The position numbers and the translations under genes are program-made. 29,290 nucleotides of DNA from Saccoglossus kowalevskii (lineage: Eukaryota > Hemichordata > Enteropneusta > Harrimaniidae). Positions 1 to 9,144 of this stretch are shown here, piece after piece; the stretch's first letter is position 1, and the number at the start of each line of letters is the position of its first letter. The stretch covers positions 156,444 through 185,733 of the forward strand of contig NW_003126387.1 in the NCBI RefSeq assembly GCF_000003605.2. The letters are read 5' to 3'. The notes beneath the pieces are model-generated. The model ran no database searches. It saw nothing but the letters and a program-made list of their open reading frames with translations, and was not told the origin of the DNA.

Positions 1-255
1 CCGGGTCCGGAATGGTGAAAATGTGCGGTTTTGATGCATTTTCGGCCTTAAAATGGCCGCTATTCGGCTATCGTTAATCAGATCCTGAAAAAATGCATGT
101 GCATATGTCCCATATAATGTGTGATGTATGAGTGAAGTTTGAACTTAATCGGTCCATGCATGTTCGAGATACAGGTGATCACGGACGCACGGACGGACGG
201 ACGCACACAGGGCAAAACATAAGTCCCCGTTTTCGGACTGCGTCCGAACGGGGAC
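1..255. repeat. GGAC-rich dispersed repeat ending in a hairpin
   Basis: The left edge is unusually CpG-rich. It holds a (GGAC)n-like run at about 184-204, then a near-perfect hairpin at 223-255 whose arms read GTCCCCGTTTTCGGAC and GTCCGAACGGGGAC, and is followed by AT-rich intron. The layout (body, GGAC run, terminal hairpin) looks like the 3' part of a dispersed element cut by the window. I cannot name the family. Confidence 0.6.
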
Positions 256-1207
256 TAATAAAAATCTATGGCAACAATTTAAAATCAATATAACAAGTAA
301 ATAATATGAGGTTATAACAAGGATACCGCAAAGTATGCAAGAAGACAGTACAGCAGAGTATAGACCAATGCCATGTTTTTGTTTTGTTTTGTTTTTTTAC
401 ATCTTTTCCTCCCATAGATACATCATGAGAAACACCCGAAAAGTAGTTTTGTTGAATCTCACATGATGTTTTGATGCAACTAGGATGCTATGCTCATTGT
501 TTGTTCTTATTTTTTGTTTGATTTAACCCATAATGATCGGGAAATGGTCTATTCATGAAAGGCCGGGTAAAAGTGGAAACACTAATAAATAAGCCATTAT
601 GTTCCTGGTAAACAGAAGTTTTGAAAAAGTGTTTTTAAATCAAAATCAGGGTAGGCATTCAAAAGTTAAATAGTTTTAAGTGCACTTTCACCTAAAATGC
701 ATGATTTTAACCCAAAATCCACACCACTTAATATGGTATCATAGTACATTATTGTAAACCATAAAACTCAAAAGTTTAAATAAAACTCTTTCAAATGATA
801 TATAACTTGATGTGTACAAATTATATTTTACTCGTGTAATTACAGTAATTAGAGCCAATTAGAAATATAGTCTCTCAACCTGCATCTCTACCTTAAGCTA
901 GTTTATATCTTGCAGGCATTTCAAACTACATGCTGTGATGTCATTTCATCCTCACTTGCTGTATCTGATTATAAATATATTCATCGTAAAGAAATTAAGT
1001 GTGAGTAGACCTACACTAATACAAGCAAATCAAATAGTTTGGATTTTGATTTATGTGTCGAATAAAATGTTCATATTAACCAGGTCTGCCACAGTCCAAT
1101 TCCTGCCTGGTCCATTGTTGGTAATCTCACAAACTTAGGCATATCTAATCCAGGTCATATTGGGCAGTGAAATTCACTCATGCATGACATCAACTTAAAC
1201 AAATTAC
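256..1207. other. MPPE1 intron (partial), no gene seen
   Basis: AT-rich intron between MPPE1 exon 6 and the unseen 3' exon(s). It holds a T/GTTTT run at about 376-397 and a motif near 316-350 (GGATACCGCAAAGTATGC) shared with repeats elsewhere in the window. I searched the minus strand here for the expected GHTH-containing exon and did not find it. Confidence 0.6.
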
Positions 1208-1330
1208 CTGTTGACTAGATGCTTTGGATAATACTTCCCACTTCTCTCGATGTCTGATTACTTTTTCTTGGGGTGGGGCAGCGTCCTCTCCTTCACACAT
1301 AGCATCTGAGTCCCGGAACATTGGAAAATG
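1208..1330 (-). CDS. MPPE1: MPPE1 exon 6: LLQ-HFP metal His and GEDAAPP loop
   Basis: Codons 235-275, starting [10 protein letters not shown]235 follows LLQ from exon 5 and is the conserved metal-ligand His. The exon continues with [10 protein letters not shown] and [12 protein letters not shown], closely matching vertebrate MPPE1. The acceptor is TTAATCAG and the donor CAG|GTAATT. The gene continues past the left edge. Confidence 0.93.
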
Positions 1331-4300
1331 CTGATTAAAAAACAAATAGCATACAATAGATTGGAAAGACCTCCCAAGTGTTGAGCACATTGGAGGCATG
1401 AAAGTAGATATAAGCAGAGGTACATTACTTGGGGTTTACAACTACAGTGACATGATACCAAGATCCCGTTTCAGTCTCGCTCTCGCATAAGCGTTCCAAG
1501 TCAGAAAAATTCGAATGGGCATGCCCAAGGTAACTAGGATGTTTGGATGTCCAGGTGGATCAAAATAGCTGTTCACGATATGACGGATTACGATAACTAT
1601 ATTTTCTGTACATTTTCGATTTATTCCATTTTTTCACTATGAATGTGGTAATACATGTGTTATTGTTTTATTACAAACCGCCTATGTCATGTCAGAAAGT
1701 CGTAGCATCAGTCTCGCTATCTACGAGATGAGACTTGAATTGGATCTTGGCATGATGTGACCATACAGTACTATGCGCGTTGCAAACCCCAAGTAATGTA
1801 CCTCTGATATAAGTGATATTTAAAATTAATTGAAAAGTTTAGCCTGTGAAACAAGATCAGCTGCTGGCTATTTATATAGTTCCGCTCATTGAAATACACA
1901 ATGTGAATACAGTCAGATCCACAATAATGAATTTGATAATACATTTATACAAACAGAAAATAGCTATGTCTAGCTATAATATAAGACAAGACATAAATGT
2001 TATCGTATATGTGTAAAAGCTGCAATTTGTCTGATTGTGCTAATTAAGTAATTAATATATATGTATTTCGACCAGCAGTTTGTGGAATATACTCCCAGAG
2101 CACCCATATGTACTAAGTTGAATGAATTATGAGATCTCTGTTAAACAGTTAAAATAAGTGACTAATTTATGCAAATTAGGCCTAGCTGTAATATGATGGT
2201 GATCTTGCTGTAATATGATGGTGACCTACCTGTAGCAAAATGGGAGCACTATGAGCAATTCTGGTGTAGAGGTCACAGGTTGCATGGTGGTTGTTGTAGA
2301 AATGGCTGTCTCGTGAGCAGTTCAACCTTTGTGATATTTCATGAAGTTCTTCTTGAGCTTTTTTACACATGAAACACTGGTCACCGTGCATTGACATACT
2401 ATTCACCAATACAAAGCTATCGGTATAATATAATTGAAATAAACTGTTATGGTACTGCTACCTACACAAATTCAGTATTATTAATTATGCCCAGAAAGAA
2501 GTAATAAAAAATATTTCAGGTTAATTCGTTGTCTAGTTGAAACAGGTGCATGTTTTTTTTTTAATCTTATTATCAAATTTGTCAACAAAAATTTGTTTTT
2601 GTTGTTGTTGTTGTTAAGATGAAGCTGTGATTTGTCATTTTTAATGAAGTGCACAACGATTAGGAAATGTGAATAATTTTATTCTGAGACTTCTAAAAAG
2701 GTCAATTGTCAATTCCTACAAACATTACATGCACTTGAAAAAAATGGTTTAATAGCATATAGTATTAACCACCTCTTCCTTTACTAAACTGGCTCCTCAC
2801 TTAACCAATATTTCTTTAGCCAAATTTATATCCATATTATGAAAAATATACATGCTAGTCAAACAAGTTAAAAAATATTAAGATAACAAATGTTTGAGTT
2901 AATGAACTCGCAAGAACTGACAAAAATATTACCCTGGTAAAGCTACATTTTTACTTTATTGTGAACAATTTATGTGAAATCAAGATTCTACACTGTTTGA
3001 TAACATATGATGGTGAGCTAGATGTTGTCTATGATCGTGAGGCTTTGACAAATCTGTGAGTGATAGATTAGTGAATTGGTCTGAAGGGTTGTTGACGAGC
3101 ATTACCTATGGGTCAGACCGTGCATGCATGCATGTTCTCATGATAAGACAGCCAATCAGTGATGACACAGAAATCTGAGTCGACTACATAGTTACTGTAC
3201 AGGCTGTACCAGGCCATTCTAGAAATGGTACCCAAAATGGTTGGATTCCAGGTTTTAAGTGGATGAAAAAGACTGAATAACAAATATTAATATACATCTG
3301 TCACTGTAACGCCACAAGTTACAGCGTGCTGTAATTTTGCGGTATTTTCGGTATACAGGGTATTTTCATCCTACCATATAAGAAAATGCAAATTCCAAAT
3401 AATGGAATGATTAAGCACGTAAGCGTCCTCTAATAATAAAAACAAACATGGCTGCCACCAGGTTTTGACCGGACTCCATACAAAGAATCTGCTGATTCTG
3501 TTCTAAACCTTTTTCAAAACTCCTGCTGTACTGTCTTCGTGCATACTCATATTATGAAACTCCAAAAACAACAACATAATTTTTGCTTCATATACCTTTC
3601 CCTGTAAAAATTCATCGCATTACCTTATGTTTTTAATGGTCACAACTTTGACAGATGGCACATCAAATGCTTTCTCAAATCTGTCCAACAAATGACTATT
3701 TATCCTGAAAAATAATAAAAAATAACAATCTAAATATTATGTTTACTTTGATTACAATCACAGTAAATGTCTTCACCGACATTCACATTTTCTATTTCTG
3801 TACATTTTGATTTGGTGAAATGTTTTGCTATCCAAAACTTGGCTGCCACATATTTTTTACATAAACACTGGTCGTGAAACATTACGAGTTATAATTCTAA
3901 GTCATCCCATTAAAAAAAGATGTTTTCACAATTACCAAAACTGGAAAAAAAAAACAGCAAATAAATTTGAATGAATAAAAGGAAATATATTAAAAAAAAA
4001 CATAAACTAAATTGTATTTTGGAAAAAAAAACCTAACTAGAATCTCATTTTAATCAGAATGAATTCTAAGCTACTGAAAATATTAAACCTTAGTTCAAAA
4101 AAAGATTGTGTCTGGTCTTTAGATTTGTTATTTCTGTTTGGGCAGAAAAAAAATCGAAAAAGACGCACACTGACAAGAACCATCAACTGCTATTATAATT
4201 TATACCACTTTTGTTCATGTGATCTATGTTGTGTTAACTCCTGTAGATTTTGTAATCGCCACAGTTTTTTTTCATATGCAGATTAGTTACAGCTACAGTT

Positions 4301-7258
4301 TCGGTTTGTGCACATGTAGATTAGCAATTCATACACTTATTAGAGTCAAACTTTTCTGAAATTAGAGCTTGGCTCAGTGTCAAGGTTTGGAATTTTAGAA
4401 GTAACTGATAGTTCTTTCTCAACTATCGAAGAAGTTGGCCATTACTTTTGTATTGATAGCCAATACCTACAACCTCTACTCTGTGAGGGTTTTGATTGGG
4501 ATACACAATAATAATTTATTCCAGATCTGTAAATCTAAGATTGTCACTAATTAACAGTAGCTGAATGATGTCATCTTACCCATAATGAAACCCAATGTCA
4601 TGGTTACCAACGACAACATGCAGCTGTGCATCTTCCGAATGTCTAAACATCCACTTGAATCGCCCAACCGAATCATGAAATTCCTAGCAATTGAATACAA
4701 TGACATACACCGGTAAATAACAATTACAATTATCAACACTTCATAGCCTTTACAAAGATGTAACCTTGGTTACAAAATCAAATATGTATGAATAATTAAT
4801 AGAGAAACAATTCAATTATTATGCTACGCAATTTCCCATGACTAGGAAAAAGTGCTGTAGAATACTATATTTTCGCTTGGAATTTATTTTCGCTATTTTC
4901 GCTGAAGGGATGATTCTGTGAAAATAAAATCCAGTGAATATACTTTTTTTCCTATATTTCACATTAATCTCATAAAAAATTAGTGAAAATAATTTCCAAG
5001 CAAAACACCCAAAAAGCCTTTTCAGCGAAAATAAAGTATTCCACAGTAATTCGGTTAAGGTGCCAAAATTCAGCAAATCAAAATGGCCATCAGAGAGAGA
5101 CATACATGCACAAAATAATACAAAAATCCCTGTTACCATGGAAACATATTTTTTTAATTGCAAATATATCTAAATTGAATATATCTCAAAAGTAACAGTA
5201 CTAAAAATGTCAGTATAATTGACTGAAAAGAAATGCAGGTGAAAAAGTCTATTTGCTACTACTAGTACACGATTTAATGTATTATGTCATCATATGTAAA
5301 GGTTGAAATAAATTGGCCATGGCATCTCTGAGAAATGGTTGCAGAACACTCATGTATTAGGACCAAACTATTTTTAGCCAAATGAAAATGTCATTGACAA
5401 GTAATGTGCATTTATACATATCTCGTAAAGAGACTGCTGATCACAGACAGATGTACCCATCTACCGTCAGAGGTGTTGATGAGAATCATCATTATAGCAT
5501 AGTCAATTAAAGAAACTTATATTAATATTTATGTTTTGTATACCAACCAATCTGTTGACATATATGTTTTACTGGAGAAATGCATTAATTCCGGCAATTT
5601 TGTTCAAATATGTTGAAAAAAAAAACAAGAGAGAATTAAGACAAGTAGTTTGAATATACACGTACCTGATCTGAAGCCCATTTCCCTTCATCTAACAAAT
5701 CACCAAGTACAAAGATTGCCTCTGGTTGAAATATAGTATTAGCTGTCTGGAATGATCTCTCCATCTGCCATTCTCTGGAATGAAAAATATCTAAATTTAT
5801 AATGGAATTCAATCTGACTAAAATCTTATGTAAGTATAGAGGGGGGCAAGGGTTATTTTCGTTCAACGTAATTGCAATATTTTTTGTTCGTACAAAGTAA
5901 ATTGAAAAAATAAATTCGGTAATTCTGTAATCACAGGCTAGACGTACAACGTAATCAATCAAAAAATGTTTTCGTACACTGTAAAAATGTGTCATTTTTT
6001 TGGTACGTACAAGAATTTTCTAGGTTTTCTTTTTTAATTTGCCATAAAATGTAAAATAACCTTTATTTTCTCTGTAAACTGTAAAAACGTCTTTTTTTTC
6101 TTGTAAATTGTAGAAATCCTATTTTATTTCCTGTAAAACTGTACCAGCTACCCCCCTTGCCCCTCCCTTCAATCAGTATAGAATACAGTTTTATTGTTAA
6201 ATAAAAAAATTGGGGTATATTATGACCAACATCAGATTTTAACCAAATTCAATTATATTGTAGTTGGTCAACAGTGGAACTGTCCCTGTGATTGTAGGAT
6301 TATGTCACCATTATTACTAGTATTTTTAGGGTGAATCAGATTGCAATGCTAACAATTAGATGTACCAGGTACCGGTAGTAGATTTATACATTTTTTGTAC
6401 TCTCACAGGACCAGAAAATATCGTGCAAAAATGTGTTTGCTGCAGCTATTCAACATGTTTAATCTGGATAAAAGTCCTTTGTTTCATCTGGCAAAAACGT
6501 TCAAAGTTTTGAACAAAATCCGGGTGCGATATGCTTCAGATCGGTGTAAAGAAGATGCCGACCTGCAGTGTCAATGTGGTCCAATTGTGCCACTGAACTT
6601 TAGAAAATGTTAAACCGATTTGTTCATACATGTAGAACCCGGTACCAGTATTCTCAGCGCAACAAATGCATTTTCTTTATAAAAATTTCACAATTCAAAT
6701 TGAATCAAGAGGTTTCTATTTATCATATTTTTTGGGTGTTAGATGTAAAATGTTGCATGTGGCATAGACTGACTCTGGACCCTCAACTACGCCACCAACA
6801 GCAGAAATCAGTAGAGGCTTGGCGAATACGTTGCACACTGAGCTCTCTGATTGGCTGGTTTGATTCAACTGCCATTGAAATTTATAAATACATGTATTTA
6901 TAGAAATTAAGAGAATACCTTTGTTGCGCTGAGAGTACTGTATTTCTTCGTAAATTACACACTTGTTATATCTGATTATACTAGTGTCCCTCGCAATTGG
7001 GACAGTAATATCAATTCAGTTACAGTCTGCTACATACCTTCGCAACTTGTCAAACCAATTCCCCTCTCTGGATCCCAGTAAGTGTGGATCGGAAAAAAAG
7101 AGAGCTTTCAACTGTTGATCATCCGGTGTTGAAGTTTTTTCTAACTTTGGCCAGGAGCATTTCAAAAAGATGGAATAATATATCAGATACTCACAGAATA
7201 CAAATGTAAATGTAGTTAACACAGTCAGATTAGTGAGGTGTTTTAGGCTGATAAACAT
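1208..7258 (-). CDS. MPPE1: MPPE1/PGAP5-like GPI-anchor phosphoesterase (spliced, 3' end outside window)
   Basis: Spliced gene of six visible exons (7258-7038, 5774-5666, 4683-4580, 3704-3624, 2416-2230, 1330-1208), all with GT/AG introns and matching phase, giving 275 codons; human MPPE1 is just under 400. Seen: an N-terminal hydrophobic segment (about residues 9-32), then metallophosphoesterase blocks D57-P-H59, G98-D99 ([11 protein letters not shown]), GNHD at 136-139 followed by IGFHYG, an [12 protein letters not shown] block (173-184), and H235 in the LLQ-HFP block. Known for the family: this early secretory pathway Mn-dependent enzyme removes the ethanolamine-phosphate side chain from the second mannose of GPI anchors, which promotes ER exit of GPI-anchored proteins. 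The GHTH block and C-terminal membrane segment expected next are not in positions 1-1207, so the last exon(s) lie beyond the left edge. The start is fixed by an in-frame stop five codons upstream. Nothing looks broken. Confidence 0.95.
1415..1806. mobile_element. hAT-like non-autonomous foldback element with 7-bp target duplication
   Basis: Terminal inverted repeats of 23 perfect bases at 1415-1437 and 1784-1806, starting CAGAGGTACATTACTT. They extend inward as imperfect arms that share CCAAGATCC and the AGTCTC/GAGACT blocks. The flanks are identical 7-mers: ATATAAG at 1408-1414 and 1807-1813. A CAGAG terminus with a target duplication of about 8 bp is typical of hAT transposons. At 392 bp with no ORF, it must be non-autonomous. 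It sits in the intron between MPPE1 exons 5 and 6. Confidence 0.85.
2185..2224. repeat. Two-copy 22-bp tandem repeat beside the MPPE1 exon 5 donor
   Basis: GCTGTAATATGATGGTGA occurs at 2185 and again at 2207, period 22. It lies just downstream (in gene orientation) of the exon 5 splice donor. The donor GTAGGT itself is not duplicated, so splicing is probably unaffected. Confidence 0.75.
2230..2416 (-). CDS. MPPE1: MPPE1 exon 5: MVNS-like core and Cys-rich loop
   Basis: Codons 172-234. AG|C gives Ser, then [14 protein letters not shown], matching the FVMVNS...NGDGC stretch of the family, then [13 protein letters not shown] and SAPILLQ, which precedes the conserved His on exon 6. The acceptor (ACCGATAG|C) has a weak pyrimidine tract. 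The donor is CAG|GTAGGT. Confidence 0.92.
2417..3623. other. MPPE1 intron between exons 4 and 5
   Basis: No gene seen. It contains a GTT microsatellite at about 2597-2615, a CATGCATG run near 3121-3132, and at about 3296-3560 a diverged dispersed repeat. Parts of that repeat (AAGTTACAGCGTGCT and the reverse complement of GCATACxxxGAAGACAGTACAGCAG) recur near 316-352 and 23974-24245. Confidence 0.55.
3624..3704 (-). CDS. MPPE1: MPPE1 exon 4: short linker exon
   Basis: An 81-base exon found by phase and similarity. GG|G restores Gly145, then [13 protein letters not shown], equivalent to the YKVERFEKVF region of vertebrate MPPE1. It is flanked by TTTCAG and AG|GTAATG. The middle ([13 protein letters not shown]) is less conserved. 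Confidence 0.88.
3705..4579. other. MPPE1 intron between exons 3 and 4, nothing distinctive
   Basis: AT-rich, with several A and T homopolymer runs (for example near 3942-3953 and 4022-4030). Short open frames here have no recognisable protein features. I see no gene or well-bounded repeat. Confidence 0.6.
4580..4683 (-). CDS. MPPE1: MPPE1 exon 3: GNHD catalytic block
   Basis: Codons 111-144 plus two bases. Reads [17 protein letters not shown] then [14 protein letters not shown] supplies the Asn metal ligand and catalytic His typical of calcineurin-like phosphoesterases. The acceptor is TTGCTAG and the donor GG|GTAAGA. Confidence 0.94.
4853..5048. mobile_element. Family A MITE, copy 1
   Basis: About 196 bp bounded by TGCTGTAGAATACT... 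and ...AGTATTCCACAGTA, which are inverted copies of one terminus. The interior carries the family A words CGCTGAAGG-ATGATTC, GAAAATAAAATCCAG and CCAAGCAAAACACCC, seen also near 12000, 12850, 15400 and 18600. It has no coding capacity. It lies in the MPPE1 intron between exons 2 and 3. Confidence 0.82.
5666..5774 (-). CDS. MPPE1: MPPE1 exon 2: GD metal-ligand block
   Basis: Codons 74-110. The split codon AG|A restores Arg, giving [12 protein letters not shown], a hallmark of the family, then [11 protein letters not shown] with the bridging-metal aspartate D99. The acceptor is TTCCAG and the donor CAG|GTACGT. The exon ends on a codon boundary. Confidence 0.94.
5775..7037. other. MPPE1 intron 1 with a possible second foldback element
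   Basis: No coding exon seen. At 5840-6170 a stretch bounded by G-rich (GGGGCAAGGG) and complementary C-rich ends contains several loose copies of a CTGTAAACTGTAAAAAC-like word separated by T runs. This may be a diverged tandem or foldback repeat. A clearer inverted-repeat element at 6646-6940 is listed separately. Confidence 0.5.
6646..6940. repeat. Inverted-repeat element, about 295 bp
   Basis: Termini CAGTATTCTCAGCGCAACAA at 6646 and its inverted copy ending at 6940 match over 21 bp with one mismatch. The interior is non-coding. No convincing target duplication is visible, so I call it MITE-like rather than naming a superfamily. Confidence 0.65.
7038..7258 (-). CDS. MPPE1: MPPE1 exon 1: signal-anchor and first metal motif
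   Basis: Encodes residues 1-73 plus two bases of codon 74. It begins with a short polar stretch and a hydrophobic segment containing [10 protein letters not shown], close to the FCEFLIYY of vertebrate MPPE1, then a lumenal stem and the SDPHLLG metal motif. Only one ATG fits: the reading frame carries TAG at 7271-7273 just upstream. The Kozak context (TTT before ATG) is weak. The donor is AAG|GTATGT. Confidence 0.93.
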
Positions 7259-8470
7259 AAATAAAGATGTCTACAAAAACAAACCGTCAGTCGATCAGCT
7301 GCAGCGAAAATACGCCAGCTCTCGGTAAAACTTGCGTGTCGAATATAAGTACGCGTGCTGATATTATACTTTAAACTTTAACCTCTGACCCATAACCAAT
7401 GACTGATGGGAAATGTGAGAAGCTGGGTCATGCGATAACTCGGCTCGACGGAAGCTAGCTATGCGATTGTGGTAAGAATATGACATTTGATAATATACAT
7501 TTCACAGATAAAACTTGCGATGATCGATGTCGTATGTCTTTCGTCTGGCACATGGTGTATTGGTTTTTGACTGGCGTATGTTTTTTTTCTTTATTTGGGG
7601 ATTGGAGCTCGCGCGTTATGTTATTTTTTAAATCATTCATTCAGTTGTCTTTGTAAAATTCGCACCTTAATTCAGTGCTTGCATCCAAGGGCTCGCTTAT
7701 CATGAATGTTGTTCATCCTAAAGTTCTGATCTCCACTGCATTACGCATTGTTTACGACATATATAGCTTACTATATTTTTTTTTGAATGATCGGTTTTGT
7801 CATCAGCTGAGTTGACGCAAAATGTTTTGTGTTGCACTGTTACCGACGGACCGTGCAAGGACAAGGCTGCCTATTACAGCTGCAGTTCGATATTTACATG
7901 TAAATAGAGGTACTGATAGAAAGTGAAATAAACATGTTGATGAAAATCTATTCTTAGACTTGAGATCAGTAGCATTGGTGAGGTCGTTCTTCATTGTGTT
8001 GGTGTGCGCCATGGGTAAACAACTGACATATTTAAATAATGTATATCGTCAGGCTACTGATATAATTAATACAGCTGATAATATTTTTTTTAATACTTTT
8101 CCTGCATTGAAGAACATATTGAAATATGAATGAATTCTATAGTTTTCGTTTTAACCAGCTGACTACAATAATTTCACCTTCGACATCCAAGTTTTGTTTA
8201 TTTGGCCGCGTCTTCACTATTATAGTACGTTCGTATGGACCGTGGAGCTTCATGTATGGACGTTCAAATGTGGTCGGCTTCAACGAAACTGTGCGAATCG
8301 GACGATACAATAACTCTCACTTTCCCTGTTCTATGAATAGCTCTATGATGATTTTTTTCTGAATTCAGATTGCATATAATAATTACTTTTTCCCCAAAAT
8401 TCACAGATTTCAAGGTAGCTGTGAGTTACGCGCTATGGTCATCATAGCATTGTAATTTGACGAGTTCAGC
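7259..8470. promoter_or_regulatory. Divergent intergenic region between MPPE1 and KIAA0513 homologues
   Basis: The two start codons point away from each other, 1.2 kb apart. The region is richer in CpG than the introns, especially 7280-7460 and around 8200-8300, and includes a CCAAT box at 7396-7400, about 140 bp upstream of the MPPE1 ATG. No clear TATA box is placed. The two 5' UTRs must lie here. An acceptor-like sequence (TTTTTCCCCAAAATTCACAG, ending 8406) suggests the KIAA0513 coding exon 1 may be preceded by a non-coding exon. Bidirectional promoter activity is inference. Confidence 0.55.
8435..8455 (+). promoter_or_regulatory. Short upstream ORF in the KIAA0513 leader
   Basis: ATG at 8435 opens a six-codon frame ending in TAA at 8453-8455, 15 bases before the main ATG at 8471. 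If the leader is transcribed as inferred, it could lower initiation at the main start. The main ATG has a better context (A at -3, G at +4). Confidence 0.4.
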
Positions 8471-9144
8471 ATGGCTGAGTGTAATGTTGATGACGAGTCG
8501 AAGGGAGCCAAAGTAAAGCATGATGATGTTATTCCAGGAAGTGAGCGGGAAAATGGGAAATCCCCGCTCAACAATGACGGATCAGAGAGTGAAAATGAGG
8601 AACTTAATTGGAAATACCCACGTGACAGAAACAGTGGGGATAGCGGGTGCTTGTGTAACGGAACGCTGGATACAAGTTTGACAAAATTAGTTACAAATGG
8701 TAATTCCGACTCTGAGGAACTCAATGAAGTTGATGATGATGTCTTCATGCATTCAGACGATTTGAATTCAGACTGTGAAGGGGGAGACATGTTGGCAACT
8801 GAAAAAGCCATACATCTTTGTAATGGCACCATGGACATGGCTGTTAATGTTTCTGCTTGCCAACCCTGTGGAACTGACCCAGTATGTGCTATAATTAAGC
8901 AAGATTTCTCAAACGAACATGACAGTTTGACTGTATACTCTGTGAATTCAGCGTGCCGGGTGTTTGATTTTATAGACGAAAGCACAGAGGCAGATTCAAT
9001 GCCTCTAGGAGAAAATGGCTCGTTGTCCGAGTGTTCTGACAGTTCGTGGAATTCAACGTTTAGCACAGAAAGCCACCAAGACGAGTTGTCTGTCCAATGC
9101 AAAGAATTCATGGCAATATTTGTGCATTTAATATTCAGCAACAG
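8471..9144 (+). CDS. KIAA0513: KIAA0513 exon 1: acidic, Ser-rich N-terminus
   Basis: Encodes residues 1-224 plus two bases. Asp, Glu and Ser dominate, with no membrane segment or signal peptide. A conserved-looking Ser/Thr-Glu stretch (about 192-206) is followed by [14 protein letters not shown], which aligns with the start of the folded region of human KIAA0513. The donor is ACAG|GTAAGT. Codon usage is less AT-biased than the flanking intron. The opposite strand is also open across most of this exon; I regard that as a by-product. Confidence 0.9.

Noticed and set aside
1-1207. Last MPPE1 exon with GHTH motif
   Set aside because: Looked for on the minus strand with a phase-0 acceptor; nothing resembling the SGHTH or downstream SWRNRNNPSF block is present.
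4819-5163. 114-codon minus-strand frame between MPPE1 exons 2 and 3
   Set aside because: It overlaps the family A MITE, and its composition reflects the repeat's T-rich words.
6395-6903. Two overlapping plus-strand frames in MPPE1 intron 1
   Set aside because: The second overlaps the inverted-repeat element; neither has family motifs, and the stretch is intronic to a confident minus-strand gene.
8410-9141. 243-codon open frame on the minus strand opposite KIAA0513 exon 1
   Set aside because: It is antisense to a well-supported exon, is Ser-rich as the complement of an acidic, Ser-rich frame would be, and shows no family motif or splice context.
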